A stretch of 33,470 nt of DNA from Pseudanabaena biceps PCC 7429 (GCF_000332215.1 NZ_ALWB01000034.1:1-33470), one strand, 5' to 3'. Counted from the first letter of the stretch, positions 8,681 to 16,250 are shown. Numbers and translations are program-made. The notes: generated by a model from the sequence alone, not told the origin.

Positions 8681-8869
8681 GTGACTATTCTATTCCAACT
8701 TTTATTGGCAGCTTTTGTACTGTTTTCCTTTGTTCTCGTGATTGGCGTACCTGTCGCTTACGCTTCTCCCAGCTCTTGGAATCAAAGCAAGCCACTGTTA
8801 TTTCTTGGTTCTCTTATTTGGTTGGCGTTCGTAATTGTCATCGGCATTTTGAATGCTTTTGTCGCCTAG
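8681..8869 (+). CDS. psbZ: Photosystem II protein Z
   Basis: PsbZ (Ycf9) is a small intrinsic PSII core protein at the complex periphery that stabilises PSII-antenna contacts. The 62-residue product has the full family pattern: two transmembrane helices (about 4-26 and 39-60) joined by a short loop containing [11 protein letters not shown]. It starts with GTG at 8681 after CGGAG (8665-8669), a reasonable ribosome site. The next gene, ribH, is on the same strand, and psbZ-ribH is a recurrent cyanobacterial neighbourhood. Here a family A repeat separates them, so co-transcription is uncertain. Confidence 0.97.
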   Translation: MTILFQLLLAAFVLFSFVLVIGVPVAYASPSSWNQSKPLLFLGSLIWLAFVIVIGILNAFVA

Positions 8870-8899
8870 TCATAGCTAAGCGCATCCAAAAGAATACCC

Positions 8900-8943
8900 A
8901 AAAGTTATCAAAGGTTTTTTAATCAGGCTTTTGATAGCTTTTA
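8900..8943 (+). terminator. Imperfect hairpin after psbZ
   Basis: AAAAGTTATCAAAG pairs imperfectly with CTTTTGATAGCTTTT across a T-rich loop, about 30 bases after the psbZ stop. A weak terminator candidate; a T-run follows only in part. Confidence 0.4.
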
Positions 8944-8981
8944 GTTCGCTCGATTATTTTGTTCTTATTTAAAGTTTAATG

Positions 8982-9082
8982 CCAAGTTAAGAAATGGCTA
9001 CGTCATCTCTTAACTTGAAAACCCCTACTAGGTTTAGTTTTTAATTCACAAAAGTGTTGTCACACTTTCGTGAATTGGTATA
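8982..9082. repeat. Family A palindromic element, full copy
   Basis: Two hairpins are joined by the linker AACCCCTACTAGGTTTAG. The first has stem AAGTTAAGA with one pair lost by mutation. The second pairs ATTCACAAAAGTGT with ACACTTTCGTGAAT imperfectly. It ends TTGGTATA and lies in the opposite orientation to the copy at 15149. Confidence 0.75.
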
Positions 9083-9142
9083 GGAATAAACAAGAACAAA
9101 ATTTAAGAATATATTTAAGAATATAAAAGTTAAGAATAATTT

Positions 9143-9625
9143 ATGGCGGTTTTTGAAGGTAGCTTTACCAATACTGATAGTCTGCGCTTTGCGATCGTGG
9201 TCGCCCGATTTAATGACCTGATCGTCGGTAAGCTCCTCCAAGGATGCCAAGACTCACTGCTACGTCATGGTGTGGATGTATCTGAGACTGGCAGCCAAGT
9301 TGATTATGCATGGGTACCTGGCAGTCTCGAAATCTCAATGGTGGCAAAAGAATTAGCTACTTCAGGACGATATGACGCAATCATTTGTCTTGGAGCGGTC
9401 ATCCGTGGTGATACGCCCCATTTTGACTATGTGGCAAACGAGGTATCTAAGGGTGTCGCAGCGGCTTCTTTCCAGACGGGTGTACCAATTATTTTTGGGG
9501 TATTGACCACTGACACGATGCAGCAGGCTTTGGAAAGGGCAGGCGTTAAAAGTAATAAAGGCTGGGAATTTGGCATGGGTGCGATCGAGATGGCAAACCT
9601 CATGCGCCAGATTCGGGCAAAGTAA
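9143..9625 (+). CDS. ribH: 6,7-dimethyl-8-ribityllumazine synthase
   Basis: Lumazine synthase catalyses the penultimate step of riboflavin synthesis. It condenses 5-amino-6-ribitylaminouracil with 3,4-dihydroxy-2-butanone 4-phosphate. The length of 160 residues is typical. Visible signatures are the N-terminal ARFND strand (21-25), PGSLEI (59-64) and [14 protein letters not shown] (84-97), which contains the catalytic His93. The EVSKGV segment follows. The protein forms pentamers or 60-mers in the cytoplasm (family knowledge). ATG at 9143 is a clean start. A 28-bp hairpin follows the stop and separates it from the convergent Rrf2 gene. Confidence 0.98.
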   Translation: MAVFEGSFTNTDSLRFAIVVARFNDLIVGKLLQGCQDSLLRHGVDVSETGSQVDYAWVPGSLEISMVAKELATSGRYDAIICLGAVIRGDTPHFDYVANEVSKGVAAASFQTGVPIIFGVLTTDTMQQALERAGVKSNKGWEFGMGAIEMANLMRQIRAK

Positions 9626-9631
9626 TTTGCC

Positions 9632-9690
9632 GCAATCCAGAAATTAAGCGAGGTGGCGCAAAGCGCCACCTCGCTTAATTTCTGGATTGC
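9632..9690. terminator. Bidirectional terminator, ribH / rrf2
   Basis: A 28-bp perfect stem (9632-9659 with 9663-9690) has a 3-base AAA loop and core GGCGC/GCGCC. T5 follows on the plus strand. It fills the 73-base gap between two convergent genes. Confidence 0.85.
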
Positions 9691-9698
9691 CAATTTTT

Positions 9699-10142
9699 CT
9701 AAATAATAAATCCCGCACTTTGTCCTTGCGAGGCCTGCCAACTGCGGGCATCGTAATACAAGTCTTCTAAACAAATGCTATAGAGGGCATCCTTTAGCTT
9801 GCGATCCAGTCGTTGCCAAAGTGCAAAGGTCACCCAATCGGAAGCAAGTTTTTCCTGTGGCTTTAGCCTAGGCAGGGGATAGGTATCTTCGCCTACGGCA
9901 GTTAAAATTTCGCCTAGGGAAATATGTTTAGGCGATCGCTTTAATCTATAACCACCTTGAACACCCCGTACGGATTCGACTAAATCAGCTTGCCGTAAGG
10001 ATATCAGGATTTTTTCTAAATATGGTGCAGGAATAGATTGGCGATCGCTAATTTCGCGAACCGAAGCTGGTTTGCGTTTTGCCCAAACCACCAGATCGAG
10101 CATCGCTTTCACACTGTAATGACCTTTTCTGGTTAGTTTCAT
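9699..10142 (-). CDS. Rrf2 family transcriptional regulator
   Basis: A 147-residue winged-helix DNA-binding protein of the Rrf2 family. The N-terminal MKLTRKGHYSVKAMLDL and the recognition region IPAPYLEKILISLRQADLVESVRGVQGGYRL (38-68) are typical. Rrf2 proteins such as IscR hold an iron-sulfur cluster through three cysteines after the wing. Here the only cysteine is Cys124, so a classical IscR-type cluster is unlikely. The signal it senses is unknown. It lies 46 bases downstream of a small membrane-protein gene on the same strand, so the two are probably co-transcribed. The 3' end is shared with the ribH terminator. Confidence 0.92.
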   Translation of the reverse strand: MKLTRKGHYSVKAMLDLVVWAKRKPASVREISDRQSIPAPYLEKILISLRQADLVESVRGVQGGYRLKRSPKHISLGEILTAVGEDTYPLPRLKPQEKLASDWVTFALWQRLDRKLKDALYSICLEDLYYDARSWQASQGQSAGFII

Positions 10143-10188
10143 CGGTTCCCAACCTGCAAACAGAGAAGGGGCAAAGATCTTTCTCTAC

Positions 10189-10350
10189 TTATGATTGCCA
10201 AAATTCCTGAATAGCTGAAGACAAATCGACAGGAGCGGGCAACATCTCGCCACCGCGCCAATCTAGTACCTGTACCAGAACCAAGTACCCTAAACCCAAA
10301 ATTACGGCGACAACGCCCGTAAAAACCGATATCCACTGCGATCGCTGCAT
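10189..10350 (-). CDS. Small single-pass membrane protein (53 aa)
   Basis: An ATG-started frame of 53 codons. After a basic N-terminus (MQRSQW) comes one hydrophobic helix (about residues 8-30: VFTGVVAVILGLGYLVLVQV). A short charged and proline-containing tail follows (WRGGEMLPAPVDLSS) and ends EFWQS. The layout suggests an N-in, C-out membrane peptide. Its stop is 46 bases before the Rrf2 start, and no other frame here looks as protein-like. I recall similar short proteins in cyanobacteria but can give no function. A role tied to the Rrf2 regulator is only suggested by position. Confidence 0.6.
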   Translation of the reverse strand: MQRSQWISVFTGVVAVILGLGYLVLVQVLDWRGGEMLPAPVDLSSAIQEFWQS

Positions 10351-10539
10351 AAGTAACTTTAAGTAAAAAAACAGATCGAAAATCTAAGGAAATCTATGAA
10401 TTAGCAAAAATACACAAACTAACTGCTATTATCCCTCTTGAAATATCTTTAGTATCGATATTCAGCTAATTTAGTTAAAATCTAAAAACTTTGCCTTAGC
10501 AAGCTTAAGCTATATATCGAGTCAAGCTCTATTTTGATA

Positions 10540-10564
10540 GGAACAAACTTTTTCATTCTTCGTC
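10540..10564 (+). promoter_or_regulatory. ECF-type promoter before sigG
   Basis: GGAAC (10540-10544) and CGTC (10561-10564) are separated by exactly 16 bases and followed by CTAA. This matches the GGAAC-N16/17-CGTC layout of ECF sigma promoters. It lies about 75 bases before the sigG start, suggesting autoregulation. Confidence 0.6.
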
Positions 10565-10638
10565 CTAACACTTGAATACAGAAGACACAGACTATTGCAG
10601 TCTAGTGCAGATTTAAGTCCAGTAGGAGCGAGTAATTG

Positions 10639-11298
10639 ATGAGCTACAGCCTATCTTGGTCAAACAGCATCGGAGTGTACGCACCCTCCAACCCCGTGTC
10701 CGTTGATAAGCTCCCCATCGTTGAATTGGTGCAAATGTGCCAAACAGAAGCGCAAACTAATAGGTCTGCGTTTGCAGAACTTATGCGGCGTAATCAATCC
10801 TACGTCGATCAAGTTTTGTATAAGCTCGCTCCCGACTGGCAAGATCGCGCCGATCTCGCTCAAGAAGTTTGGTTACGCGTTTATCGAAATATCAAGCGTT
10901 TGCAAGAGCCAGAAAAATTTCGTGGTTGGCTCAGTCGGATTGCCACTAATTTGTTTTATGACGAATTACGCAAACGCAAACGGGTTGGCAGTTCGGTTTC
11001 GCTTGATGCACCATTTATGTCTGGTGATGGAGATGAAATGAGCTGGGACTTGCCCAGTGCCGCCCCCAGTCCCATTGAAAATATGTCTACGCAGGAGTTT
11101 TATGAAGAACTGCGTCGAGCCATTCAAGATTTACCTTCTAGCTTCCGTGAAACTATTGTTCTCAGGGAAATCCAAGGTTTATCCTATGAAGAAATTTCAG
11201 AGATAACTGGTGTATCGCTTGGTACAGTAAAATCACGCATTGCTAGAGCAAGATTGAAGTTACAGGCGCAATTACAACCCTATCTGTCTAATATGTAA
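10639..11298 (+). CDS. sigG: ECF (group 3) RNA polymerase sigma factor, SigG-like
   Basis: This alternative sigma factor has the ECF layout. Region 2 (about residues 40-115) contains DLAQEVWLRVYRNI and FRGWLSRIATNLFYDELRKRK. A variable linker follows. Region 4 (about 155-215) has an HTH in LSYEEISEITGVSLGTVKSRIARAR. The N-terminal extension SYSLSWSNS is typical of cyanobacterial SigG. ATG at 10639 follows AGGAG (10624-10628); an in-frame TTG at 10636 is an alternative. The next gene, 19 bases on, encodes a membrane protein of anti-sigma type. The pair, with the ECF promoter motif upstream, looks like a self-contained envelope-stress or redox-stress regulon controller (inference). Confidence 0.9.
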   Translation: MSYSLSWSNSIGVYAPSNPVSVDKLPIVELVQMCQTEAQTNRSAFAELMRRNQSYVDQVLYKLAPDWQDRADLAQEVWLRVYRNIKRLQEPEKFRGWLSRIATNLFYDELRKRKRVGSSVSLDAPFMSGDGDEMSWDLPSAAPSPIENMSTQEFYEELRRAIQDLPSSFRETIVLREIQGLSYEEISEITGVSLGTVKSRIARARLKLQAQLQPYLSNM

Positions 11299-11317
11299 CG
11301 AGGGGTGTATTGAAGTT

Positions 11318-11806
11318 ATGAGTGCTAACCAAATTTTTAATAGTTCTATGATTATTCCCGAGGAGCGCTTTGAGTTACTAAGTGCATATATAGATGGCGA
11401 AGTAACTGAAGCGGAAGAGCAGTTAGTTGAACAATGGCTTGCTGAGGATGTTGATTTTCGTCGTCTTTATCAGCAACAACTAAAGCTACGACAATTGTTA
11501 ATTGATTTACCTGTCCCCGTTGCCGCCCATTCATCTGTGAAAAAAGAAACAGATGTAATGATTAATCGCGTCTTTGCTGAAATTGACAAGCGATCGCAGC
11601 GCCGCAAATGGAAGTTAGCTGGTATTGGTATATCAGTTGCGGCAATAGTCGGTGTATTTGGATCGATGTTTACCTTCAACTCTAATCCTCAATTTAGCCC
11701 AGTGGCAAACAGCATCAAGACTCCTGCACAGGTAAAAGACGAACCCATTATTATTGCAATGGAAGATCCGCTCGTTCCCTTGCCTAAGTCGAAGAGTTCC
11801 AAATAA
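11318..11806 (+). CDS. Anti-sigma factor, single-pass membrane protein
   Basis: The likely anti-sigma partner of the preceding ECF factor. Residues about 12-60 form the helical anti-sigma domain (ERFELLSAYIDGEVTEAEEQLVEQWL). A basic stretch (KRSQRRKWK) then leads into one transmembrane helix (about 102-120). A short periplasmic tail ends in basic/serine residues. The HxxxCxxC zinc motif of ZAS-type anti-sigmas is absent and the protein has no cysteine. Direct thiol-redox sensing by this protein is therefore unlikely. It follows sigG by 19 bases after GAGGGG (11300-11305). Assignment rests on domain shape and position. Confidence 0.85.
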   Translation: MSANQIFNSSMIIPEERFELLSAYIDGEVTEAEEQLVEQWLAEDVDFRRLYQQQLKLRQLLIDLPVPVAAHSSVKKETDVMINRVFAEIDKRSQRRKWKLAGIGISVAAIVGVFGSMFTFNSNPQFSPVANSIKTPAQVKDEPIIIAMEDPLVPLPKSKSSK

Positions 11807-11898
11807 AAGCAAAGGTTTGTAGTTGTACCCTTGTAAAGAAGAGAATAAATTCGATTTACATATTGAGTTGATTGCCAAGAATTTTCCAACATTCGACT

Positions 11899-11995
11899 AA
11901 GTAAGTGGGCTTAATTAAATATAAAATCCTAAAACCTGCGGCGCACTCTGCGCGTGCGCCACAGATTTTAGATCTGGATTTTAATTATGCTTTGG
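11899..11995. repeat. Diverged family B element
   Basis: It begins TAAGTAAGTGGGC and ends TTTTAATTATGCTTTGG. The core pairs AAAATCTAAAA-like arms around GCGGCGCACTCTGCGCGTGCGCC. The outer end is worn. It directly adjoins a decayed family A stretch. Confidence 0.5.
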
Positions 11996-12000
11996 AATCT

Positions 12001-12066
12001 CAAAACCTTACTGGATTTATTTTTTAATTCATTGAAGTGTTGACTCACTTCAGTTAATTATTATTT
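12001..12066. repeat. Decayed family A half-element
   Basis: CAAAACCTTACTGGATTTATTTTTTAATT resembles the A linker (in two parts: CCTTACTGG and TTTTTAATT). It is followed by TTCATTGAAGTGTTGACTCA and a poor inverted partner. The family end is missing. Confidence 0.45.
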
Positions 12067-12182
12067 AGTTGGGACAAATAAAACCTTAAAAGATGGATGG
12101 AGCTGCTTCTTATAGCAATCTATATTTTCTATATTTTGGGTTTTATATCTTAAGTAAAACTGGTATAGCTCTATAGCAATCG

Positions 12183-12288
12183 TAGGTAGTTCGATATAGT
12201 TGAGAAGAAAAACCTAGAAGAGCCTACCGACCACACATTGATTGGTAGGCTCTTCTAGGTTTTAAGTCCAATTAGGCTGAGCTGCTTA
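12183..12288. repeat. Family B element with a distinct core
   Basis: The ends TAGGTAGTTC and GAGCTGCTTA match B termini. A long stem pairs AAAACCTAGAAGAGCCTACC with GGTAGGCTCTTCTAGGTTTT across a loop of about 17 bases. The arm keeps the AACCTAGAAGAG motif of other copies, but the GC-rich tip is replaced. Confidence 0.65.
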
Positions 12289-12456
12289 AATCACTTGTGG
12301 ATTTCTAAGTTTGTGCGAGATTGCAATTTTTTTTGCCTTCCCAAATTGGGTACTTCTGCTATCAATCAATGGTTAATTCGATTCTGATGGGTGATGTGTT
12401 TTTTGTTAGAATTAGGTCTAATGAAAATGTGACGGTAAACCGTCTAACAGCAAAGA

Positions 12457-12485
12457 TTAACATGATAGAAAATCTTTTGTAGAAT
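12457..12485 (+). promoter_or_regulatory. Sigma-70-type promoter for the HtrA-family gene
   Basis: TTAACA (12457-12462) and TAGAAT (12480-12485) are separated by exactly 17 bases. This places a transcription start about 20-25 bases before the ATG at 12515. No operator is recognised. Confidence 0.55.
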
Positions 12486-12514
12486 ACAGATATTATTGGT
12501 CGCGGAACATAGAT

Positions 12515-13747
12515 ATGAGAGACTCAAACAAAAAATCTCGTTACAAGCAACCTCTGATTTATGCTTCGATGCTTTTGTTAGGTGTGATTTTAGGAGCATG
12601 GGCAGTTGTGTCAGGAGTGAGATCTCCCAATACAACAGTGGTTACTCCCGTAACACAGGTTGCTTCGATATCGCCAGCAATTGCGCAGGACAGTGATAAG
12701 AATAAAGGGATCTCAGTCCCCCGTAATTATATTGTGGATGCAGTTAATCGCACTGGTCCCGCCGTTGTCAGAATTAACGCATCTCGCACTGTTGCTAATA
12801 CCCAACAAATACCCGAAGCATTTTTAGAAGATCCCATGTTTCGCCAGTTCTTTGGTGACCAATTGCAACGCTTACCAAAAGAACGGGTAGAACGTGGCAC
12901 AGGATCTGGCTTTATCATCAATAAGGAAGGCGACATTATCACAAATGCCCATGTTGTAAGTGGCGCAGACAAAGTTACTGTCGTCCTTAAGGATGGTCGC
13001 CAGATTGAGGGTAAAGTAATTGGTAGCGACGAGCTTACCGATGTAGCTGTAGTTCAAGTTAAGGCAGATAATTTGCCTGTTGTAAGTCTTGGTAGTTCTG
13101 TAAGCTTACAACCTGGAGACTGGGCGATTGCGATCGGCAACCCTCTAGGTTTAGACAATACTGTAACTGCGGGGATCGTCAGTGCGATCGGTCGCAATAG
13201 CGGACAAATCGGAGTAGATAAGCGCGTTAGTTTTATCCAAACAGATGCCGCAATTAATCCTGGTAATTCTGGCGGACCATTACTTAACCAGAATGGCGAA
13301 GTTATTGGTGTAAATACAGCAATTATCCAAGGCGCGCAGGGATTGGGGTTTGCAATTCCAATTGAAACTGCTCAACGCATTTCCAAGCAACTGATCCAAA
13401 GTGGTAAAGTGACCCGAGCTTATCTCGGCATTCAAATGGTTACGGTTGATGCGAATGTAAAGAGTCAAGTGAATCAAGACAAAGATTTTGGTGTCAAAAT
13501 TTCTGACGATAAAGGTGTTCTGATTACTAGAGTCGTTGATAACTCTCCAGCAGCATTGGCAGGAGCCAAGCGAGGTGATGTAATTGTTAAGTTTGATGAC
13601 AAAGAAATCTTAACAGCCGAACAAGTTACACAACTAGTAGAGGATCGGGCAGTAGGCGACAAAATTCGGATGGAAGTTAAGCGAAACGGTCAGGTAGTAG
13701 CGTTAAATGTTGAAGCCGCTCAATTCCCTCAAAAGTTTCCTAACTAG
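12515..13747 (+). CDS. HtrA/Deg-family serine protease (HtrA/HhoA/HhoB type)
   Basis: An ATP-independent periplasmic or lumenal quality-control protease. The 410 residues comprise a basic start and hydrophobic N-terminal segment (about 13-34) serving as signal peptide or anchor. A trypsin-like domain carries the triad His146 (TNAHVVSG), Asp176 (LTDVAVV) and Ser252 (GNSGGP). A single PDZ domain follows (about 305-400, around KGVLITRVVDNSPAALAGAKRGDVI). One PDZ is normal for the three cyanobacterial Deg paralogs HtrA, HhoA and HhoB; I cannot say which this is. A TTAACA-N17-TAGAAT promoter lies just upstream and a hairpin just downstream, so it is probably monocistronic. Confidence 0.95.
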   Translation: MRDSNKKSRYKQPLIYASMLLLGVILGAWAVVSGVRSPNTTVVTPVTQVASISPAIAQDSDKNKGISVPRNYIVDAVNRTGPAVVRINASRTVANTQQIPEAFLEDPMFRQFFGDQLQRLPKERVERGTGSGFIINKEGDIITNAHVVSGADKVTVVLKDGRQIEGKVIGSDELTDVAVVQVKADNLPVVSLGSSVSLQPGDWAIAIGNPLGLDNTVTAGIVSAIGRNSGQIGVDKRVSFIQTDAAINPGNSGGPLLNQNGEVIGVNTAIIQGAQGLGFAIPIETAQRISKQLIQSGKVTRAYLGIQMVTVDANVKSQVNQDKDFGVKISDDKGVLITRVVDNSPAALAGAKRGDVIVKFDDKEILTAEQVTQLVEDRAVGDKIRMEVKRNGQVVALNVEAAQFPQKFPN

Positions 13748-13754
13748 CTAGGTA

Positions 13755-13795
13755 AAAGACTTATGGCACTAGCTGCTTATGCGTCATAAGTCTTT
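13755..13795 (+). terminator. Hairpin after the protease gene
   Basis: AAAGACTTATG (13755-13765) pairs with CATAAGTCTTT (13785-13795), 7 bases past the stop, followed later by TTTTTAATT. The outer flanks (CTAGCTAGG, TTAATTATGCCTAATTCTTA) resemble family B ends, so it may be a repeat reused as a terminator. Confidence 0.55.
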
Positions 13796-13847
13796 GGCTT
13801 AGTTTTTAATTATGCCTAATTCTTAGCCGTAGCAACCCAAGAGATAA

Positions 13848-13936
13848 CTTGCTTGCACGCCACCAGTATTGTTAGAACAAAATTAAACCCCAAAAGAGGG
13901 TTGCCGCGCTCCGCGCAGCAACCCTCTCTTGGGGTT
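13848..13936. repeat. Family C element, left part with hairpin
   Basis: CGCCACCAGTATTGTTAGAAC matches the C left end in diverged form. A long imperfect stem follows, from AAACCCCAAAAGAGGGTTGC to the GGGGTTT side, with the GC-rich tip CCGCGCTCCGCGCAG. It abuts a family B copy. Confidence 0.6.
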
Positions 13937-13938
13937 TA

Positions 13939-14043
13939 TAAGTAGTTCGGCATGACTAAAAAACAAAACCAGAGAGCATACCGCCCGCTATGCGGGCGGT
14001 ATGCTCTTCTAGGTTTTAAGTTTACTTATGCCTAGCTACTTAA
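13939..14043. repeat. Family B palindromic element, typical copy
   Basis: 105 bp from TAAGTAGTTC to GCTACTTA. The core stem pairs GAGCATACCGCCCGC with GCGGGCGGTATGCTC around TAT. The flanks AAAAAACAAAACCAGA and TCTAGGTTTTAAGT are imperfectly complementary. Confidence 0.8.
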
Positions 14044-14051
14044 CCAATTCT

Positions 14052-14096
14052 AACCAATTCACAAAAGTGTTGTCACACTTTCGTGAATTGGTATAA
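14052..14096. repeat. Family A one-hairpin copy
   Basis: TAACCAATTCACAAAAGTGT pairs imperfectly with ACACTTTCGTGAATTGGTAT around TGTC. It corresponds to the left hairpin of the full element. It begins 8 bases after a family B copy. Confidence 0.7.
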
Positions 14097-14140
14097 AAGG
14101 AATGTGAGACGAGATCCTTTACTTTATTTAGATCATTCCT

Positions 14141-14908
14141 ATGAGTAAATTTTTTGGTTGGCTTGTCACTTTGCTGCTGCTATCTTTTGCAGGATTTGGA
14201 CTGACGCAGTGGTTCAATTTACCCTTTGGTAATTTTGTGGATTGGGTAATTGCGGCAAGTATTTTTGTCTGGTTGATTATTATTGTTACCGTACCTTGGA
14301 ATATTTACTTCCAGTCTAGATCGGTACTCGATCGCGCAAAAATCTCTAAGGAAAGAGGGGTTAATGTTGATGAAAACCAATTACCCTATGTCCGATCGCT
14401 AGCGCAGAGATCCTTGGGGATAGCCTTGGGATTGCATCTCATTTCGGCGATCGTCCTCTATGTATTAGCTGCCACTGGGGTGGGCACGATCGGTTATATT
14501 GGGGCGATCGCCGCACTGTTATTAACAATATTAAGACCTGCTATTAGCGCCTATGAATACATATCGCAAAGGTTGCGGGCAATTTTGCAACAAATTGACT
14601 ATCCGCAAGAAGATATAATGGAGTTACGCCAGCGTTTTGCTACTTTAGAAGAACTGGTGCGCCAAATTAATACACAACTGAATACAGACAATCCCTATTC
14701 ATGGGTGTCCAAGTACGAACAGTTTGCCGATGAGACCCGTAAAGATTTATCGAAACTAGTTGCTAACATAGAGGATCTACGGGCTACAAACAATAGCGAC
14801 CACGAACGTTTAGTTCGCGAATCCAGACAAGCGATCGCGCAATTAAGCACTGATAGTCAATTTTTAGAGCATGTCAGGGAAATTATTCGTTTTTTTAAGA
14901 GTGCCTAA
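14141..14908 (+). CDS. Conserved-type membrane protein with coiled-coil tail
   Basis: I do not recognise a named family. The 255 residues have four hydrophobic segments (about 5-25, 33-57, 92-112 and 116-136). An amphipathic, charged C-terminal half (about 145-250) looks coiled-coil, for example DIMELRQRFATLEELVRQI and ETRKDLSKLVANIEDLRATN. The layout, membrane anchor plus cytoplasmic coiled coil, suggests a scaffold or structural protein, but that is inference. Base usage, including several GCGATCGC sites, is like that of the neighbouring genes, so it looks resident. It is flanked on both sides by palindromic repeats and appears monocistronic. Confidence 0.75.
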   Translation: MSKFFGWLVTLLLLSFAGFGLTQWFNLPFGNFVDWVIAASIFVWLIIIVTVPWNIYFQSRSVLDRAKISKERGVNVDENQLPYVRSLAQRSLGIALGLHLISAIVLYVLAATGVGTIGYIGAIAALLLTILRPAISAYEYISQRLRAILQQIDYPQEDIMELRQRFATLEELVRQINTQLNTDNPYSWVSKYEQFADETRKDLSKLVANIEDLRATNNSDHERLVRESRQAIAQLSTDSQFLEHVREIIRFFKSA

Positions 14909-14924
14909 TTATAGCTACAGTCTA

Positions 14925-15000
14925 TTAACTTAGAACAAATCAAAGCCCCAAAATTAATTAGCGGCGCGAAGCACCGCCAATTAATTTTGGGGCTTTATGC
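14925..15000. repeat. Hairpin element related to family C
   Basis: TTAGAACAAATCAAAGCCCC resembles the C left interior. A long stem pairs AAAGCCCCAAAATTAATT with AATTAATTTTGGGGCTTT across GCGGCGCGAAGCACCGCC. It may also end transcription of the upstream gene. Confidence 0.55.
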
Positions 15001-15148
15001 CCTTGTACACTTGGAAATATCTATACAAATTGATGGGGTAAAATTAGTAATATCGCAAAGTAGTATTTTTATCTTTTTGATTATAAAAAAACACAATAAT
15101 AGCGGTATAAATATCAACAATTGCGAGATTATTTAAGATTATTTAAGT

Positions 15149-15253
15149 AATACCAATTCACGAAAGTGTGACAACACTTTTGTGAATTAAAAACCAACCC
15201 CAGTAAGGGTTCTCAAAGCTCAAAATGGCTACGCCATTTTGAGCTTTGGTATT
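15149..15253. repeat. Family A palindromic element, reference full copy
   Basis: 105 bp from AATACCAA to TTGGTATT. Hairpin 1 pairs ATTCACGAAAGTGT with ACACTTTTGTGAAT. The linker is AAAAACCAACCCCAGTAAGG. Hairpin 2 pairs CAAAGCTCAAAATGGC with GCCATTTTGAGCTTTG. The last bases overlap the stop codon of the SDR gene. Confidence 0.85.
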
Positions 15254-16202
15254 ATTTGGCGCTATCTAAAATTTGTGCATCCGTTGCAAAATCTATATCC
15301 GCTTGATGACGGTTAGAGGGAAGATAGTCTAGTTCAAAGGAAGTTGTTAAACCAGATACGAGATCGTATTTTGGTTGCCATTGTAAGTCTTGATTGGCTT
15401 TGGCGATCGCCGCAAAGAAATGTTGCAAGCGAAAGGGAAAGGCTTTCTTTTTGCCAAAGTCAAAATCCTTAGGATTGTAATATACAAAATTGAGTTGACT
15501 GGGATCTTTACCAGCAGCGATCGCACATTGTTTAGCAAGCCCGACAAAGGTAACGTAACGGTTATCGGAAATATTATAAATTTCGCCGATCGCTTGTTGA
15601 TTGCCTAATACTGCTGCCATTGCCCTCGCGAGATCCTCAACATGACCGAGTTGAGTAATAAATTGCCCGTTACCAGGAATGGGAATAGGGCGATCACGGA
15701 CAATGCGATCGAAAAACCAAGCTTCCACATCATTGTAATTTTGAGGACCATAGATATAGGTCGGGCGAATCGAAGTGTAGGGAAATCCATTTTCAGAGTG
15801 CAACTGTTGCAGATAGGATTCCGTGTCAAGTTTGCCCTTATGACGACTTTTGGGATCGGTGGCATCGGTTTCGCGATAGGGCAGAATATCGCTATCGAGA
15901 TATACACCTGCCGAACTCATATAGACAAAATGCTGAAGGCGATCGCGAAAAATTTCGACAAGGGGTTGAGTGTCACTGAGTTCGCGACCGTTGTTATCAA
16001 AAATGACCTCGAAGGATTCGCCCCTAAGTTTGTCTTGCAATTGCTGTGGATCGGTGCGATCGCCAATAATCGTGCGCAGTCCTGCAATGGGTGAGGGCTT
16101 TTTCCCGCGATTAAATAAAGTTACTTCATGACCTTGGGAGACGAGTAACTTCACCAGTGAAACACCGATGAATCTAGTACCACCCATGACTAATATTTTC
16201 AT
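15252..16202 (-). CDS. NAD-dependent epimerase/dehydratase-like protein, CSP41 type
   Basis: An atypical short-chain dehydrogenase of 316 residues. The Rossmann start is MKILVMGGTRFIG with LFNRGKKP after strand 2, which is characteristic of the CSP41/RNA-binding SDR group. The core has YMSSAGVY (Ser and Tyr positions) and the substrate-loop stretch SIRPTYIYGPQNYNDVEAWF, with HKGKLDTE between. Chloroplast CSP41b relatives bind or cleave stem-loop RNA and associate with ribosomes. Whether the cyanobacterial protein acts on RNA or on a sugar nucleotide cannot be told from sequence. Oddly, its TAA stop lies in the terminal bases of a family A repeat. Confidence 0.88.
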   Translation of the reverse strand: MKILVMGGTRFIGVSLVKLLVSQGHEVTLFNRGKKPSPIAGLRTIIGDRTDPQQLQDKLRGESFEVIFDNNGRELSDTQPLVEIFRDRLQHFVYMSSAGVYLDSDILPYRETDATDPKSRHKGKLDTESYLQQLHSENGFPYTSIRPTYIYGPQNYNDVEAWFFDRIVRDRPIPIPGNGQFITQLGHVEDLARAMAAVLGNQQAIGEIYNISDNRYVTFVGLAKQCAIAAGKDPSQLNFVYYNPKDFDFGKKKAFPFRLQHFFAAIAKANQDLQWQPKYDLVSGLTTSFELDYLPSNRHQADIDFATDAQILDSAK

Positions 16203-16208
16203 TTTAAT

Positions 16209-16248
16209 TTGATTTTTTAACTTGATTTTTTAACTTGATTTTTGATTG
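16209..16248. repeat. 13-bp tandem repeat upstream of the SDR gene
   Basis: TTGATTTTTTAAC occurs at 16209-16221 and 16222-16234, with a third, diverged copy TTGATTTTTGATT at 16235. It lies within 50 bases of the SDR start, where ribosome binding or promoter elements would be. Confidence 0.75.
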
Positions 16249-16250
16249 TT

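Noticed and set aside
10139-10336. 65-codon minus-strand frame (MDIGFYGRC...)
   Set aside because: An Arg/Ser-rich, non-protein-like reading of the same DNA that encodes the hydrophobic 53-codon frame in another phase.
11633-11892. Minus-strand frames opposite the end of the anti-sigma gene
   Set aside because: No start context or family resemblance; antisense shadows of a well-supported gene.
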